Below are positions 1 to 11,336 of a DNA stretch of 64,000 nucleotides, one piece after another. Location of the stretch: contig NC_134950.1 of assembly GCF_965638725.1 (NCBI RefSeq), positions 79,534,657 through 79,598,656 on the forward strand, written 5' to 3'. Position numbers and translations under genes: made by a program. The notes under the pieces are model-generated. The model was not told the origin of the DNA. It was given only the letters and a program-made list of their open reading frames with translations, and did not search any database. Position 1 is the stretch's first letter; the number at the start of each line of letters is the position of its first letter. The stretch comes from Aptenodytes patagonicus (lineage: Eukaryota > Chordata > Aves > Sphenisciformes > Spheniscidae).

Positions 1-3000
1 GCCATAGGGATGAGGCCTTGGCCAAGCCTCATGAGACACTTAAAAATAAACATGCCTTACCTAGAAGCCTGGATAGATCCTCTTCTTCTGGTTTTCACAT
101 ATTTTTCCGCTTTTGCATTTCGTATACAAATGCCACCACTGGCTCAGCGTCCAAGAATATGTATGATTCTTGTCGCAAGATTTGTAAGGATGGGTGCAGG
201 TAGACGAAGACCCAGTTTAAACAACTGTCCAGCTCTGTGGCTATGACTATATGCCATGAAGGTGAAGTAAACACCCTACACTTGGCAGCCCTCCTCCCCA
301 CTAGAAAATGTCTGTCCATCTTTGGCAATGGATGAGAGGAGACCAAGCTGGGAAGCTGGTAGAGTGGTCCAGCCTTGGAGAAGGAAAGAAGGTATCTTCA
401 GGGTACAGCCCCTGCCTTCTCCTTCCCCTGATCTCCTGTGGTCACAGTGAGATGACATTTGAGCATCCAGCTCACCCATGCAGTCACAACGGTGCTGGGC
501 CTGCCATGTCCCTCCCAGCCTGGACCTCCTTGAGAGCTAAGCCCCACGCTAGGCATTAGCTCCCAGATCCTGCTGTGTGGGTCGTGGGTGGATGCCTCTC
601 AGAGGCTGGCATGGGAAACTGAGGCAAAATGTTGTTTGGGCTGAGGGAAAGCTGGTAAAAGCCAGAAATTACAGTGACGGTTTTCAAGAGACTATCTGTC
701 TTACGTAGGAAGGGTACCGGTTTTATGAGGGTTCACGGAGAATTGTGCATCTTGTATGTGATTGGTGTCATAGAAGTATGGAGACAGAGTCTAGGAGTCA
801 AGAAAAGGGAAAGAAGGCCAATCCTATGCTGGATTATTGCTGCTACGCTGCTGAGCATTGGTTCAGCATCAGATGTGCTCATGTCGCCTCTCTGGATCTG
901 GCAACCCCAGCAATGGTAGTACCGGCCTTGGTATTACAAGCGGCAGAAGCACGCCTTGCAACAAAAAAAAATCTGAAATGGCCAACCACCATTTTTGCAT
1001 AAGGTGCAATGGGAATATAAAGTGCATATTTGGGGCTTGTTGGGCGTCGCCACCTCACGAATGGCTGGGCAAATGAATATGCCACAGAGATTGCGGATGT
1101 TCAGAGATCAGTCTACACGTGTCTGAAAATGGCTGGAGCAGGTAAGCAACACCTGGTACAGCATAGATACACTCAGAGGTCATGAAGGCTGATGTCAGTG
1201 GGTGAGAAAGAGAGCTTGGCCTCACTGGAAAGAAAGACTGAGGCATCACCAGTCAGGCAAACTGTGAAGGCAGTAGTGTTGCATGTGATTCTGCTGTGAT
1301 AGCCAGCCATGACTCAGTGGTTGTGTTTAGAACAAGCACTATCCATCACCACTGTTGTATTTGTGGTTTTGGTTTACAACAGGCCTAATTTAATCTGCTA
1401 TGAAGGCATGTCTTAATCCCAAGAAGATTTTCAGTTTCTATTTCCCATATCTTAGTGTGGAAACAAGGATGTCGAGGGTCATCCATTCTGTCTCAGACAT
1501 CCAGATAAAGCAGTATTCTTTAGAAACCAAAGAACTTACTGGTTTCTTCTAATATAGTTAATTGCAACATATTAGCTTTCACGGGAACAATCAGGTAGGA
1601 AACAGCCAGCTGAGATTTGCTCTATAGTACAGCCATTCCAGTTCTGGCGAACATCATCTGAAGTGCACAGCAGCCCAGTGACTGTGGTACCTCCTGGTGC
1701 TTCCAGGACTCAAGCGCAAGTTTCTGTACTGCTAATGACAAGCCCAGCAGCTGATCTACAGCTATGTATACAGCTTCCGCTAATCCACGATCTCTGTGTG
1801 CATCTTCACGTGTACAGAGTGGGCAGGAAAGGACCACTGACCTGCACTGATCCCATAGGTGGGGCAAAAGCCCTTCTCTTACAACATCTATGACTGCAGC
1901 CGCAGGGTGACAAACGGTTTGTTCTTTGCATGGTATGTAACACAGTGCTCACTAGATTCCTCCTTACATTGGCTCTGCAGAAGCAGCAGTGAAGCATGAA
2001 AGGAACTGCCATTTCTACTTCCAGAGTACAAAGGAGCTGCCACCCCAAAATGTATTTCTGGAACCTAAGTGGTGAAGCACATGAATGTCATCTAATCGTA
2101 AAAAGTACCAGTGTTGCATGCCTGATGCTGTGAATTTAGTATGTTTGCTGTTCTAGCCATGCCCATGGATAACTGCTGACTGTGAATGCTATCATTTGTT
2201 GGTCCTGCTAACATAATACAGGTCTTGCCTTTTGTCAAATTCCAAAATGTACTTCGGGCTGGAGCAATATTTCTGTAACTTTCTGCAGATGTGACCTCTG
2301 TCAGGGCCTACCTGTCTTCCTGGGACTTCTTTGAGTAAGCTATGTATTCATCTCTCCGGCCAAGGACCAGTGAACTACCAGCTGGTGGCAGCAGCAGCTT
2401 CTGCAAGATCAGTGTATGACTGTGTGTAAATACACACTCCTCACTTTTAAGGAACTGAGCCATTGCCAGTAATCTTGCAACTAATCTAACTATTTTTTAA
2501 AGAATTTAGCATCTCTAATCCTTTGTCACCCCTTTTGAACTTTTTCCATAGTAGCTTGGGATTTATAATTGGCATGGAGAAACAGGAACCTAAAGTATGT
2601 CTCTTACTATTGTGATGACAATGCTGATATTAAGATCTTAGGAAAAAGGAGGAAGAGTTCATTACCCATAAATGCGTTGCAATTGACCTTTCTTATGGCT
2701 ATGTGGTGTAAAGAGGAAAATGAGAGAATATGGTGAGATTTAAGGGAACACGAAGGTAAAGGATTGACCAGAGTCAAAGTAAAAGTGTTTAGCAGGCTTC
2801 AAAGATGAGAGTGTGTTGTTCTGGGAGCCAGATGTGATCTTATCATCATCTTATACAAAGGTTCTAATACTTCCCCTTCTTTACTAAAAGTACCTCACTG
2901 AGTGCCGTCTTCATCAGCCTTTTTTTTTAAAGCTGCATCACTCTGGCAGGACATCCTTTTTATCCCTTCTACCAACACACTCCTCTTTCTTTATCTCTTC

Positions 3001-3912
3001 TTTCTTTGTCTGCTCCTCCAGATTTACGTAAAAATTCCTTATCATGGGCCCCTCAGCACATGACTTTGTACTTTGTACTATTGAACTTTATCCTGTTCCT
3101 GTCACTTCAAGTGAGCAAGAGGACTGTGATGCAGTTTTAAAACTTCAGGACCCAAAAATTATTTGATGGCACCATAAAGTGCCATCAGAGAGACGGCACA
3201 AAGAGCCTAAATTACTGAAATTCTAGCATTCTGCCTTTAAAGTGGGACTCAGTGGGTTTGACTGTCTCCCTGTGTTAATGTGTGGTTCACACTGACATCC
3301 ATCTGTTACTTAGGTGACCTAGAGTCTTAGTGCCTTTGTCTACCTGGGGGTTAACCCGGCGCTCTGAGCTGGTAATAAGCTACATTTGTGTGTCCCTTTG
3401 GTGCTGTGCACCAGAGTACTGGAGCACCTGGAGTGCTGCTTTCAGGCTCAGCTGCTGTGCACTGACTAGTGAAGCAGGTCTGGCAGCAGCCCTCAACTTC
3501 ATGTGGTGCGGACTGCAGCTGATGCAGGACACCCCTCGGACTCTTCTTGGAGTAAAAAGCCATCCGTCACCAGCTGGAGACTCTGCAAAAAAGGGGCTAC
3601 CTAGGGCTTCAGATGCATGTTGTTTGCCCCCAGTTAAAAGCAGGAGAGCTGTAAGGCCTCAGTGATGGCCCTGGTTCTCTGGTTATATGCAGGAGCCCGG
3701 GAAAGTTCATGATCTCAGACCTTTGGAAATTCTAGCCAGAAAATCCAGAAAGTCACTGTCTGCAATGACAAACAAGAATTTTTGCATGCAGAGTAGAGTG
3801 ACCATCATATAGTTGCCGTTCCTCCAACCATTCCATGAGATACAGCTTCCTCACTGAGCAGCTACAGAATGACTGTAAAGGTGATATTGTAAGATGAAAA
3901 TGTGGTCAGAAG
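1..3912. other. Intergenic flank, no recognisable gene
   Basis: I see no coding exon, RNA gene or clear mobile element here. Open frames are short (at most about 110 codons), overlap on both strands, and have no family motif or flanking splice pattern. Base composition is ordinary for bird intergenic DNA. By human synteny the next gene to the left would be MED10, but none of it is visible. Confidence 0.6.
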
Positions 3913-3982
3913 ATCATAGAATCATAGAATTGTTTAGGTTGGAAAAGACCTTTAAGATCATCAAGTCCAACCGTTAAGATGT
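3913..3982 (-). repeat. CR1 3'-end stub
   Basis: The plus strand carries a doubled ATAGAATC motif followed by the GGTTGGAAAAGACCT and AAGTCCAACC blocks. This is the reverse complement of the CR1 LINE 3' tail, so the element points to the minus strand. Only about 70 bp remain, a typical severely 5'-truncated insertion. A short imperfect duplication of GATGTCAAGG follows just beyond it. Confidence 0.85.
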
Positions 3983-6900
3983 CAAGGTCAAGATGTCAAG
4001 GCTGAAGATGGAACAGGGTAAAGGATGCCTTTATTTCAGGAGAAATTTATGAGTGATTGCTGTGCTTTACAGTAAGACTTTTCTCAGGATTACTGACCAT
4101 ATCTTGCATTTGTGTATGAGTGCAAGAATTTAAAAATACCTGTGTGTATATGAGATAGTCACATCTGACACAAAGTTCCGTGATTCAGAATTCCTGGATG
4201 CAAATTTCTTTTAGTCAGTAAGTAGCAATACATGAAGGTGAATACATAAAAAGCCTCTCCTGAACATTTCCAATGCTGTGCAGACTTAAAAAGCAGACAG
4301 ACAATCATATTCTCCAGGGATATTGTTTACCTCACTCATTCTCAAAAGATGTTGCTGTGATATAATGGCTATTCATTTACCTCATTTATTCATTTACCCA
4401 GGTATCCTTTGCATTTACCTGGGCTTATCATGTCCATGGAGTGGAGGTTACCTCAAGTATTTTGTTTATCTAACTCAGTGAAAGAGATTAGAAATGCCAG
4501 ATGGACTTCCGACACTGAGAGGAAGGTAACTTCGGAGGATGTGTCAACAGTAACGTAAGCACTGCACATGCACCTCTACAGGCTTTTGCATTCCAGGGGT
4601 GAACATTTTTGTGTCTTTCTTCATTCCTGATGTTTGTTGCTGGAAATGCCTTTCCTCTGAATATCCTTTTAAAAATAAGTGATGTTGCCACTTTGGAGGA
4701 TGAAAGGAGGCAGACAAATAATGAATTATCAAAGGTGCCCAGTGAGATACTAGTAAGCATTGGGACAACTCAGTCAAGAAAAGGAGGAAGAGATGAACAA
4801 ACAGCTTGCTTGTTGAAAAGGTGTGTGTTTGCAGGTTTACAAAGAATTTGCTAAATAAAACTCCATTTGATTCTAGGAAGGAGGCTGTGTCCCATGCTAT
4901 AAAGGAAATCAATGGTGCCTACCAAGCTGATCTAGGCAAATAACTCTTTTAGAGTTCCAGGTCTAGAGGCTGGCCTAATCCTGAGTATATGAGCAGGACA
5001 CATCAACACTAAGATTTTAATGCCACCTATAACAATCTATCCGCAGACCTGCAGAGGAAGGCAAAAAAGATCAGTAGAGGACAAATCATGCATCAAGATA
5101 AATAAAATAAAATCTTTCCCAACTCCAGTGGAAGCCCTGAGGCATGGAATTATTATAAGCATAATGCAAATTGACAGTGATCTAATCTATTTTCTCACAC
5201 ATTTGGGGATACTGACACATCAGATGCCCAGGGACTCACAATATAAGCTTCATTTTCTATCTTCAGGCATTTTCCTATTCTACTGTGTTGTACGATTATG
5301 TCCGTAAGCTTCTCAGGCTCCATCCTGCAAGACTGAAAGCTACTGCTTCCAGTGCTCAGGAGAGTATTTCAGCCCTTCATTCATCAGATAGCTGGAAGCC
5401 TTTAGATTTCCAGTCCAAATGTATTCAGGATTACTCACTGTACAGCCATTTGATCATGTGATGAAGTCAATATCCCTCTCTGACATTTACTTCTCAAATA
5501 TATTTATAAAGTGTTACCACACCCCCGTTCAGTCTTTGCTGGGCTATACTAAACAAGACAAGATCTTCTAATTCTCCTAAGAAGATGTGCATTTTGTTCC
5601 CCTAGTCATCCTAGAAATGCTTCTTTGCACTTACTCAATTTAAGTAACATTTTCTAACACACTCAGGCCTTGAAATTCTGCTGCATTTAAGTGGAAGCAA
5701 ACAATACACATCTGAGCTTTTCGCTGAGACCCAGGTAACTCCTTTTTTGCAAACTCAGTAAAAATGAGAAAATCACTGGCCAATATCATTCTGCTAGGAA
5801 AAAAACACCTTCCTGGTAGCCCCAAAACAACACCAAATTGGTATTGCAATAGGCAATCAGAGCTCTGATTCTCCAGCTAGTGACAGATACCTCTCTACTG
5901 CAAGAAGGGTCTGAGATGCCCTTCATCAGCTGCAGTCTGCTTCATGTGAAGCTGAGGGCTGCTGCTAGACCTGAGCTTTGAACACTGTCCTGTTTTCACT
6001 AATCAGCGTACAATGGCTGAGCCTGAAAGCAGCTCTCCAGCTAAATATGTAGGAGAAATATCTGTCAGAGGTGTATCACAGGTCAGAGGTTTTTCACAGC
6101 CAGATGCCCTTTTACCTCCCTGATTCTGAAGTCATTGCATCATTCTAGGATGTCTTCATGTATCGTAAGTGGGTCAACCAGTCCTGCTCCAAGGCAAGGA
6201 TAGGAGGGCCGTGTCTGGGAGATTGCAGGCTTGTTCAGTTTGACTCCTGCACCTGGCAAACTGGTGAGAATGTATAATAATGAACAGAGTTAATAGATAT
6301 GTTTCTACTATGTAAGATACTATGGAAGAAGAATTGATGAGGAATCCGTAAAGAGAGATCATGGACCAAATTTATTCAGAGTTTTTTGTCAGTCAATGAG
6401 TATGTGGATAAGGACAGTCTAGATGATACAGGAGGAGTCTCCCCTGCAAGCTGTTTTGCTCCCTGCTTTGCTTCAAGGGCCCAGGCTTCCAGCCATCCAG
6501 AGTCCATCCTGGACTAACCAACTAATTCCCTTGCTGAGGAAGCCTGGGTATGAAAAAGAGGAGTTCACTACATCACTTCAGCTTTTTTACCCTGCGGACA
6601 GTATGGACACAGACGGTACCAGATTTCACTACTTCCAGCACGATCAGAGCAGTCCCCTGTCACAGCAGAACACTGTTTGGCCGGGCACACCTATTACACC
6701 TTCCACATCGCCGAAACAGCTTTCTCATCACTTCCATCATTAATCTCCTACCGTTTTACAAAACAATGGTGCAAGGCCACAGAGGGGCTGCTTGGCTGTG
6801 GTCTCCCTTTGCAGAGACCTTGCTCTTTTTTATAGCTTCACTGCTGGGTAGATACCTCAGCAGTTATATGAGATGGGTAAATAACTTTCATCATGTTAAA

Positions 6901-9470
6901 TTTATGATAGCAGCTCCTGCTGCCAACTGTCACAGGAACACCATGCAGAGACCTTTCAGTTTAAAACATTAATGTAGCCAACACAAAGGCTTGAGTTGCT
7001 AATTGGCATTCTGGTTCAGTTCAGCATATGTGCCCCACCATCCTGTCTTGCACTAGATATTCAACCAGGGACAGCCACTGAACGCCTTGTTCTGCATGAC
7101 CGCCCACCAGGACCGAAGCTGCAGGTGACGTTTCTGTGACTTCAAGCTTTTGCACCAGAGCAGGAGCAGCCTCCCAACCTGTCCCATCATGTTTCTCTGT
7201 GCCCTGCCCCATCTGCTAACAAGAGGAACAGAAATTTCCTTCTGTGGCTTAGCTTCCCCCCTGGCAAGTCCTGCTTGAGTCATTTGTCCATCAAAGCACA
7301 GATTACTTGTTACCTGGAAGCATCACGCACCACAAAATGTCTGCATGCAGTTTGTCTGCACTCCAGAAATTTCACAGCTCCATGGATGGGCCATCAACAG
7401 CTCAGGGGGGACAGTGTGTCTGGTACTCCAGAAGGTTACTAGGAGAAGGCTTGGACACACTTTCCAATATCCTATAAACTGGAGGCTCCTCATTCGCTCA
7501 GGCAAGGTGGGCTATAAAGAAAAGGAAGGTAGGAGAGGAACATGAGATGGACAGAACATTCCCGGATGCTTCAGCCCACCCGCCTTACGTTCCCCAGGAC
7601 TTCTGACCTCCCGGGAGGTCAACAGTACTCTGTCAACAGTATTTCACATGCAGATCTTCTCAGGGTAGGAAATTATAGCAAACACCTCCTGCAACAGACC
7701 CCGGGTACCTGCACACAGGGAGGGATCAAAGCAATCCCAAGGGTTATCACACTGACAGGCTTTTGGACTGGGCAGGTCAATAGCATGCAGGGCAGAAGCA
7801 AACAAGGACAGCGTTGTGGCATCTGTGCTTCCTGGGCCATCATTTACAGTTAGCTCGCAGCTCTTCATCTTCTTTCTGTTCAAAGCAGGCTAACAGGAGA
7901 TGCACCAGGTGTCACACGTGAGTCAGCTCCGCTAGTATCTCCTGACCTTTCTCTACAGGGTCTCCTGGGAGCAAGAGGAGAGGGCCTCCACCTCCAACTC
8001 TCCCAACCCCTGCTCCCCCGAAGGAGCTGAAGAACAGTGCCGCCATCCCACCAGTCCCAAAGGTGTCATGGTGCAGCCGACAGCAGTGCGGCCCTGCCTG
8101 GGCCATGGAGTGGTGCTGTGCCTCCTCCTCCTCGTTTATGCCATGTGGCCCATAATTCAGTTTACATTTGTTGTGATCTCCTCAAATACACATTCTGTAC
8201 AGTGAATTTTCTTGCTACATTATTAGGTAAGATTTTAAAATAAATAAATACTTATTTCTGGGCTTTGTGTGCATTGCACAAACTGAGAAAATAAATGAAA
8301 TTATGAACAACCTTGTAGTAAGGTTTCTCAACAATTTTACTAAGATGATTTTCAGCCTTCAGTAATGCCATGCTTGAAAAACAAATATAATTCTACTTCT
8401 AGGATCTTGATTTTAAAAACAGCAAGCTTTTTAATCCGTGGTAAATCAGACTGATCTATCATTCGTGTCCATTTCTAAAGCCTGGCAAAGATACTACATT
8501 TCACGCTATCTAGTTTGACATAATGGTCACTGGTGAATGGTCACCTGCTGAATACGAACCCGTTGGTAAAACTAAGTGGTTTAAGTAACAGGAAGAAGAA
8601 AGGTAAAAAAAGCTCAAAAGTGAACTGACCCCAACATCTTTTTAGAAGCGAGTCAGTTACCCAGTTTTTGATGAAAACGTAATGTGCCTTGCAGATAGCT
8701 TTCAAGAAACCCAGCCGGTTTTCTCTGGAGATCTTTACAGAAGCGCAGCAGTCCTTTTCCAGCATAGGCCACTCTTCAAAACTGCAGAAGACTGGTTTAG
8801 GCCACTCCTGGCGAAGGGGGTGCTTGCTTGGAAAAGGTGTTACAGAATATAATGCTGCTATATGCACACACTGCCCATTGCTTTACGTCCTCTGCACAGC
8901 AGATGTAATCACGCTTTGGGCCTTGCCTTCACTACTCCCCAATTCAAAGCATTTATTGCATTTTTTTTCTTTTCCAGTCTCTGAAGGTAAAGAAGGCTGT
9001 GGGGACAGAGATTTTCAGAATCAGCTTTTCCTTCCTGTGCCACACAGAGTCCCAGGAGGATGGACCTACCCGGTCTGGAGGCAAGCAGGTGTAAGAGGGA
9101 CGGGATATGTATATCTGCCATGCTGAAGAAACAAAGATTGCCCCATCATTCCCAACACAAAAAATACAGAAATACACACACACACAAATATATGCACACA
9201 TATGTATTTATATCTATTTTTCAACCGTGTTTACATACTGATTTTTATAGGTATCTGCTTTATCTATGCGATTGTATGTGTTTTGGTGGGTAAATGTATG
9301 CACAGTCAACACAAACACAGATGCATTTAAATCCAATTATGTCCTTACACATGACCATACAGTTTGTATGTATCTGCATTACGTATGCGCTATATACGTG
9401 TGCATACACGTGCACTAAACTCTGACTGTACATAAATTTCTAGCCGTGTGAGCGACGACACACGCATACA
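3983..9470. other. Intergenic 5' flank of UBE2QL1
   Basis: No gene is supported. Open frames at 6550-6972 (140 codons) and 8689-9126 (145 codons) have no recognisable domain. Short CA and CATA-rich tracts occur near 9175-9210. Composition shifts sharply to GC- and CpG-rich at about 9470, the edge of the promoter island. Confidence 0.55.
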
Positions 9471-9645
9471 TACAGGTACGTGTGCAATACCTACCCACAC
9501 ACCCGTGGATCTTTCCCGGGGTGGCGGCTACCAGCGCCCCAAACCGCCACCCGCGGCGAGGGGCTCCCGCCCCTCCCCGCTGTTACCGCCCCAGGCCCGC
9601 CTCGCCGGCAGGGCCGCGCCCGGGCTGCCCGCGCTGCCGCAGCGC

Positions 9646-9670
9646 GGAGCGGAGCGGAGCGGAGCGGAGC
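9646..9670. repeat. GGAGC x5 tandem repeat
   Basis: Five perfect GGAGC units lie inside the CpG island, followed by a degenerate GGGAC. It is a short GC microsatellite near the promoter and may vary in length between individuals. Confidence 0.9.
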
Positions 9671-10186
9671 GGGACGGCGCGGCCGGGCGGCGGCGCTGCG
9701 GGACGGGCCCCCGCCGCCTGCCGGCCGCCGCCCCGCCCCCGCCCCGCCGAGGCCCGCAGCGGCGGTGCCGCCAGGCGCGTAGGCGGCGCGGCGGGGCGGG
9801 CGGCGGGGGCTGCGGCAGGGGTGCCCCGAGCGGCCCCTCTCGCCCCGCCGGAGCCGCGCGGCCCCGTCCGCGGGCGGCGCCGAACAAAGGCCCGGAGCGC
9901 GCTCCGCCGCTGCGGGAGAGCGCGGAGGCAGCGGCTGCCGCCGCCGGCCCTCTCCCCCCCTCCCCGGGGGGAGGCGCCCGGCGCGGCGCGGGGACCGGCC
10001 CGCCGGGGAGCCGCCGGGGATTGGCTCGGCCGGGTGCGAGCCGAAGGTGCTGGTAGAAGCCATCTGCAGCGCAGGCGATCTCGCCCGCTGTGCGCGGGGG
10101 GGAGGGGGGCTCTCCCTTGCGGGTGGTTTGGGGCTTGTTTTTTTTCTTCCTCCCCCCCCGTTTTTTTCCCCCCTTTTCACGGGATC

Positions 10187-10210
10187 ATGGCCACGGCAGC
10201 GGGGCCGTGA
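10187..10210 (+). other. Upstream ORF 1 in UBE2QL1 leader region
   Basis: ATG followed by seven sense codons in all (MATAAGP) and TGA. The context is favourable at +4 (G) but has G-A-T-C before the ATG. It lies 293 nt before the main ATG at 10503. It matters only if transcription starts upstream of it, which is unknown. Confidence 0.35.
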
Positions 10211-10238
10211 TCTCGCCGGCAGCAGCCCCGGTGCTGCA

Positions 10239-10277
10239 ATGCTGCCCGCAGCAGCCCTAGCGAGGGGAGGCGTTTGA
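10239..10277 (+). other. Upstream ORF 2 in UBE2QL1 leader region
   Basis: ATG opening a 12-residue frame (MLPAAALARGGV) that ends in TGA, 225 nt before the main start. Together with the first short frame it could lower translation of the main ORF and favour re-initiation. Its presence in the mRNA depends on the unmapped transcription start. Confidence 0.3.
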
Positions 10278-10502
10278 GCGGCGGCCGGCGGCCGCACATC
10301 CTCCCCGCGGCAGCACCGCCGCCTTTCTCTCCCCGCCGCCCGCGCCCCGTGCGCCCAGACCGGCGGGAGAGGGGCCTCGCCGCCCGCCCAGCGCCGTCCT
10401 CCCTGCCCCCGAACAGCAAATCCGCCGATCCGGGCTTTAAATTAATAATAAAAAACCCCACCAACCCATAAAGGCGAGAGGGAGAGCAGAGCCGCGCACA
10501 AC

Positions 10503-11336
10503 ATGGCCACTCTGCTGCGGAAAATCGGGCTGATCCGGCTGCACAACCGGGACACGGAGGACCCCAAGCACCACCACCACCACCGCAGCAGCAGCCAGCA
10601 GGGCTCCTCGCTCAGGGGCAGGGGCAACCAGAAGAACAGCAGCAACAAGCCGCAGCCGCAGGGCCCCCCCGGGGGCGGTGGCGGCGGCTGCAGCAGCAGC
10701 AGCAGCGAGAGCAGCCCCGGGGGCCACAAGAACAAGAAGGCGCCGGAGCTCGCCAAGCAGCCCCCGCAGCCGCGCTCGGGCAGCGGCAGGGAGAAGCCGC
10801 GGGAAGCGGCCAGGGAGCCCGGCGCCGGTAAGGAGGCGGCGCAGCGGCCCGGCCCCGGCCCCGGCTCCGGTTCTGGCTGCGGGTCGGGGCCGGCGCCGCT
10901 GGTGCCGCTGCCGTCCGGGTCGGGGCCGCTGGCGCCGGCGGGCCGGCAGCAGCACTGCACGCAGGTGCGGACCCGGCGGCTGATGAAGGAGCTGCAGGAC
11001 ATCGCGCGGCTCAGCGACCGCTTCATCTCGGTGGAGCTGGTGGACGAGAGCCTCTTCGACTGGAACGTGAAGCTGCACCAGGTGGACAAGGACTCGGTGC
11101 TTTGGCAGGACATGAAGGAGACCAACACGGAGTACATCCTGCTCAACCTCACCTTCCCCGACAACTTCCCCTTCTCGCCGCCCTTCATGAGGGTGCTCAG
11201 CCCCCGTCTGGAGAATGGCTACGTCCTTGACGGTGGAGCCATCTGCATGGAGCTGCTCACCCCCCGCGGCTGGTCCAGCGCCTACACCGTGGAGGCCGTC
11301 ATGAGGCAGTTTGCGGCCAGCTTGGTCAAGGGGCAG
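10503..11336 (+). CDS. UBE2QL1: UBE2QL1 coding exon 1
   Basis: 834 nt, 278 codons, ending at the donor GTAGGG (11337). Residues 1-22 form a basic segment starting [14 protein letters not shown]. Then come a five-His run (23-27), Ser/Gln-rich sequence, a six-Gly run (57-62), a Ser run (64-68), and Lys/Pro/Gly/Ser-rich linker up to about 150. The conserved E2 fold starts at Met161. The upstream half looks disordered and strongly GC-biased, so part of it may have arisen by repeat expansion. The frame stays open past the donor to a TGA at 11484-11486, so an intron-retained transcript would add 49 unrelated residues and lose the real C-terminus. Confidence 0.93.

Noticed and set aside
6423-6972. 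Overlapping 106- and 140-codon frames as a possible gene
   Set aside because: Two overlapping frames of similar length, no domain, no splice signals that extend them, and no neighbouring exons.
9482-10297. Long open frames on both strands across the CpG island (202, 242 and 268 codons)
   Set aside because: GC-rich DNA has few stop codons. The translations are Pro/Arg/Ala/Gly low complexity in all frames, with no domain and no splice context.
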